A DNA stretch of 64,000 bases, from the NCBI GenBank assembly GCA_035048495.1, contig CM068540.1:6928829-6992828 (forward strand), read 5' to 3'. Positions 50,401 through 56,400 of the stretch are shown here, in pieces. Source of the DNA: Euptelea pleiosperma (taxonomy: Eukaryota > Streptophyta > Magnoliopsida > Ranunculales > Eupteleaceae). Under the pieces are notes generated by a model. The model was not told the origin of the DNA. It made no database searches and worked only from the letters and a program-made list of their open reading frames with translations. The position numbers and the translations under genes are program-made. Positions within the stretch are counted from its first letter, which is position 1, and each line of letters starts with the position of its first letter.

Positions 50401-53400
50401 GACATCGACGGCTTTTCTTAGTTATTTGTCCTAATGAACTTAGGTCCTGTAGAGGGCAAATCAAGAAGGCATTGCCTTTCAATGAAGGCATCGAATTCTT
50501 TCATTCTACCGGTTAGTCTACTCTTGCCATTCTTCTCACTCAAAAATCATATAACATTGAAATCGCCTCCCAACCACCAAGGATGTCTCCATCTGCTTCG
50601 GACATTGTCGAGCTTTGCCCAAAAACTCCCTTCCCCTATTATGGCCCGTGGGTCCATACACCCCTGTCAGCACCCAGGTACTCTGATCTTCACGATCTCT
50701 GCAAAGAATTGAGACCGAGAAAGCACCTAAGAGAGAATCCTCGACCGCAATTTTGGACTTATTCCAAACTACTAAAATACCACCCGCTGTTCCCCTCGCT
50801 GGGAGAGCTTCCCACCTACAATCCGGTCTTCGCCGTAGGTCCATCACCTCATTGTCAGATAAGGACTCCTTAATTTCTTGCACCACCGCATTCTCTCTTT
50901 GAAATAAACACCTACAAACCACCCGTCTATCCTCACACCCGAGAACCCTCACATTCCAGGATAAGATGTTAAGCTTCATACTGACTGACCTCTTTCCCCC
51001 TCTCCTTCATTCTACTGCTTCTCCCTTCTACCACCTCCAGCTGGCTGCGGCCATCCACCAAGCTTTGAATTTCCCTAACTAGAGTGGTTCTCCTCTTTGT
51101 TGTACATTTCTTAGGTGGTGAGAAAGCGACCTCCAGCTCCTGATCCTCCTCCGACGAGGACTGACCTGCTACCGCCAAAGCCCCTGCTTCCGCCCACTGG
51201 GGCTCCTTTCCTTTGGCAACTACATCACACCTGATGGTCCCTCCTCTTTCGGGATAGTGGCCAGATGTTTGAGCTCTATTGCTTTAAATAATGTGAATAC
51301 CTCCCGTTCATGGCCATCGAAAGACAGACCAATGAACCTACTGAAGTCCATGATCTTATTCAGCACCCACTCCGAAATCGCCCCTTCGTCCGATTCCAAT
51401 GCTGCATCTGAAGCTTTAACAGAAACCATAGCTAGGGCCTCACCTCTGGAAATGGGAGCTTCCTCCCCCTTACCTGTTGCTCCTCCGGCCTACATACTCC
51501 TGGTCGCACCCTCACCGGCTCGCCTGGCGTAGTTTCTATTCAAGGCTGGCATAACACAGATTGGCCTAATGTCCTCACCCTGATCCATTGGAACCAGTTC
51601 CCTCCCAACTCTAGTCCCTACCTTCTTTTGAATTGTACAATTGTCACCTGGTTGCAGCTCAACCATGAGAGGATCATTATCGGGAGAAGAGGCAAGTGTG
51701 TTGGGCACAAAGTCCTCACCTAGCTCATACACATCGGAATAGGGCTCTTGAGACCTACGATCAGAACAAGAGTCTTCCTCCTCTACCGCTTCCTCAGCGC
51801 TACTATTCTCACCATCTACTGGAACACCTTTGTTGCATATGCCGTGAGCAGGTAGAACCCCCACCAGGAAGTCGACCTCTTCATTATCTTCTAGAGGGGG
51901 TCTAGAATTTATGCCTTCTGGAGTGATTTCCCCTGTTTCCCTATCTGGTTTCCTGCAAAGGAGTTAGAATGGCTGAGAATCTTCGGGTGCTGCGGTAATG
52001 TCTTCCCCATCTTTGACTATAATCTCTAAGCAATATTAATTTTATTTCTTTTTTCCTTTAGTCTTCTTAGCAGTATTAATTTTATTTCTTTAATTCTTAT
52101 AAAATAAATAAATAAATTATCAGTTAGGCTTCTCTTAGGCTTCACCAAGGCATCGTCTTACCTGAAGGACACTTGTCGCCTAAGTGTCTCTAACAATTTT
52201 GAGACATTGATTTGAAAGTCATTTGTTTCCATCCCTAGGAATTTTGTTTCAAGTTTTTTGTCAGAATTTGCTCGATGTAATTAGACATTTTTATGCAATT
52301 ACTATTTTTTATCTTGCATTGGTAGATTCAATCTATCTGCTGGGGTTCCCTGTGTATTTTACCTTCTATATTTTGTAATTCTCATGTATATTCATTTGGT
52401 TCTTTACATTCTACATTTTTAGATGGCTTTCGAACTGTATGGTATGCTAGCTGGGAATGTCAGTCCCATGACTGGTGAGAATGTGAAGCCAGCCTATGGG
52501 GGTGAAGAAGAGGCTTTCTTAAGCAAAGTTGTAACTCCAATTTACAATACGATAGCTAAGGTGCTGCATGTTCTTTCTTTCCTTAAGTCGCTTCTGTAAA
52601 TCGGCTATTCGGTATTTCTGTATGACCTTTTTGTTGTTTTATTCTTCTATAACCACTTCTGCTTGCTGCATAGGAAGCTGAAGGGAGCAAAAGAGGAAAC
52701 TCAAAGCATTCGCAATGGAGGAACTATGATGATTTAAATGAATACTTTTGGTATTGCTATCTTCTTTGTTTGGTATCTGTTTCTCAATATCTCGTTTACT
52801 ATTTATAAATTAATTTGTTTTTGTAAAATTATAGGTCAGTTGATTGTTTCCGGCTAGGTTGGCCAATGCGGTCTGTTGCAGATTTCTTTTGTCAGCCTAT
52901 AGAAAAGCTTCATAATGACAAAAATGTGGTAACCTTTGATTTAGGCCATTTCTTTTCTTTTGTATCCTTCATTGCGTTCTTTCTTTCTTCTATACGAATT
53001 ATTTCTTCTTTCTGATCGTTCGTATCTAAGCAAGCGTGGACTTCATTCTGGGTTCCAAATTGTTGAATAATTGTACATCATGGATTTGTAGCCAATTGAT
53101 GCCATCAACGACTTATTGATGTTTGCACATTGCTGGAAACATTGTTAACTTGCTTGTTTCCATGCTCGTTGACTTTCTTTTTTTGTGTTGTGATTTTGTT
53201 GGCAGTCATGACTTGTGACCATGTGCACTGAAGACTTTTGCCTTATAACCTTAAAGCTAATTTTTTTTTTCATCAGTAAAATTCTGCATTAATATTTTAG
53301 GATTCTAGTCTATTCTGCCGTGAGATGCAACAATACTTGTTATGTTAGCGGATGTATGTTGTTAGGGATATAATTATTTTTTGCTTATTTTTGTGGCATG

Positions 53401-56400
53401 GTTATATTAATGTTTTTTCCGAATTACCTTTAATTTGTCTTTGTTTCTCATGCTATTATTGTAGTCTATCTCATATAGCTGATGGAATCAACAAGGGGTT
53501 GTGAGTTTTGGACCCCAGTTCATCTTCTTTACACTTTTCAGAATTAAATCAGAACATACGTTCTGAAATTTTAGACTATAGATTACTGGGAAATATTCTA
53601 ATCTTCAATTTAAAGTTATCTTTGTCTTAATTCAAGAGCCACAGAGCCTAATTGGACAATGTCAGTTTCATTCTGCTATATGCTTCTGCATTCTAGAGCA
53701 GAGTGAATGGTCTGCTTGAGTCCAATTAACTGAGAAAGGAAATTTTTTGGTTAAGCTGATATTGATTCAGACTTTTTTTGCTGCTGGAGCTAATGAAGCT
53801 GGTTTAATTTGAAGTTATCACAGTCGAGGGCAAAAATTCTGTTTAGCTCCATATGAATATTGAGGCTAGTCAACTTGGTCTCGGCCGTGACTTTAAACCA
53901 TGGCTTCTAGAGCAGAGTGAAAGGTTTGGTTGAGCTCAATCAACTGAAGAAATCGTAATTTATTGCTTAGGTTGATGTAGCTTTCAATATCTATTATTAA
54001 TGATTCAAACCTTATTGCTGCTGCAGCTAATGAAGCTGGTTTATTTTGAAGTTGTCAGTGTCAGGCAAAAATTCAGTTTTGTTCCATATGAATGTCGAGG
54101 ATAATACTGCATTTTCTTATGGTGGACTTTCATGATGTTTAGGAGAACAAACCACTTACAAGGGATCGATTTGTGGGCAAGATTAACTTTGTTGAGATAC
54201 GATCATTTTGGCATATTTTCCGAAGCTTTGATAGGTTATGGAGCTTTTTCATATTGTGTTTACAGGTAATTCTTTATCTTGTTTTGTGTATCTTCAATTT
54301 TATGAATTGATGATGATTTTAAACGTTCCTTTTTAAGGCAATGATTATAATTGCTTGGAATGGATCGGGGCAACCAAGTGCTATTTTTGAAGGTGATGTT
54401 TTCAAGAAAGTGCTGAGTGTCTTCATAACTGCTGCAATATTGAAACTCGGTCAAGGTTAGATAAAATAATTACCACTAATTTCATTTTAATGTTGCTGTC
54501 ATCACTTTATTACTACTAATTTCACTGATATTTCCTCTTTCTTTTCTTCTTTTCCTTTATGTTAGTGCTTGTCATGATTTTTATGTGGTTTCATTTTCAC
54601 TTTATAAAGCAGAGTGTATTTTCACTATATATTTGTTTTCGTGTCTTGGACCTTTTCGTACTGATTTATCTGTATCTTGGAGTGTGTGTCTCTCCATTTT
54701 TATTATTCTATGCTGATCTTAACTATTTTTCTTTTAAGGCAATTATAATTGCTTGGAATGGATCTTGTTTGGGTTGAGCCCCGCCAAAATTGCACAACTA
54801 AGTATACCTGATTGTGAATCCCTTAATTGTACTTAACAAAAACTTAAAACATCACAAAATATCAGCTAAGGATAAAACCTTTTTTCTATGCATGTAGTTG
54901 CACAAAATTTCTACGAGTGCGCCCATTTATCTCTTATGCTACATTTTGATGAGATCTCTGTGTTCCATCTCTGTGCCATGGTCTTGAGGTGTGGATCAGT
55001 ATCCTTATTCATGGTCGGGATCAATCCTGCGAGTTTTCAACTCTTCACTCCTTGGAGGACTGCTTTAATACTTTCGGCTTGTGAAGTATGCCCAACCTTC
55101 TCTTCCCCTCTTCTAACACTATCCATGTCTGTTTACTACCAAAATGCACTAGTTAGTACAAAATGTAAAGGTTCCGAGTTCACTACTGTTTTTTTTTTAT
55201 AAGTATAAATTTTAATAAAAAGAAACGGCGAAATGATACAATAGGATTAGCTACAGTGATTGAGGTGACCTCTTATAGACTAACTGGAGGAAAACCAATA
55301 CACAATGAAGCCATGAAAAATCAAGCATCCCTAGCACAAATTAGATCCAATCGAATAACGAAGTCCTCGAAGAAAAGCCCTCTACACTCCACGAACATCT
55401 TTGACCATAAAAACAACAGTCCTTTAATACTTAGAATAATCAAATTCATATCTGCACTTTTTCCTTCAAAAACTCCCCGATTCCTCTCCCTCCAAAGCCC
55501 CCAAACAATTGCAAAAGGAAGCATCCGCCCTCTAGTCGAGAATACCTTGTACTGCCAACCAAGAAGAAGCTGCATGAAAGTGCCCGGCAATACCCACCTA
55601 ATTCCGAACTCCGAGAAAATGAAAGACCAAATCTCCCTATCAACAATAAACAATTGGAAAGTTTCAAGATTTCTTTTTAATTTTGTTTTTTGTTTTTTCT
55701 TTGAATTAAAGGTTGTACATTTTCTTCTACTTACGACCGTTGTGTTTGAATTATTTCAACTTCTCACTTTTCCAGCTGTCCTTGATGTAATCCTGAGCTG
55801 GAAGGCAAGACGGAGTATGTCATTCCACGTTAAGCTGAGATATATCCTAAAGGTTCTTTCAGCCGCTGCATGGGTGATAGTTTTGCCAGTAACTTATGCC
55901 TATACTTGGGAGAATCCACCTGGATTCGCGAAAACGATCAGGAAATGGTTTGGCAATAGTCCGAATTCACCTACATTATATATCTTGGCTATCGTCATAT
56001 ACTTGTCACCAAATATGCTCGCTGCGTTGTTCTTCTTGTTACCCTTCATTAGGCGGTTTCTTGAAAGGTCAAACTATAGGATTGTGATGCTCATGATGTG
56101 GTGGTCTCAGGTATGCAGAATCATGTCCTAATCGTTTTATGAATTAGTAATAGTGGTTTATGGAACTTCTTTCAGGGTAGATATTCCCTGACCTGCAACA
56201 ATCTGACTGCTTGATTTCTTGGTTTTTTATATTTTTTGTGTCGGTTTATACTCTGTCTAAGACTCCCTGATATGTTGCAGCCTCGGCTCTATGTAGGAAG
56301 GGGAATGCATGAGAGCTCATTCTCACTTTTCAAGTAAGAATAGTAGTTGGAATCTTGGGTGGAGATTTGACTAGAAGTGCTTATTCTCAATTTCTATTCA

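Larger units (their letters stand above)
47229..51960 (-). mobile_element. L1-type LINE, 4.7 kb, degenerate, antisense to the host gene
   Basis: The 3' end is marked by an A-run on the minus strand (T-run at about 47232-47240). From its 5' side: ORF1 region, endonuclease, reverse transcriptase, zf-RVT. Many stops and frameshifts break each domain. It is the largest insertion in intron 9. Confidence 0.85.

Noticed and set aside
50434..50873. Plus-strand frames over the LINE endonuclease region.
   Set aside because: They are antisense shadows of the minus-strand ORF2 and carry no domain.
54880..55180. Possible gypsy gag remnant on the minus strand in intron 14.
   Set aside because: Readable pieces such as [13 protein letters not shown] match nothing I can name. 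Left unassigned.
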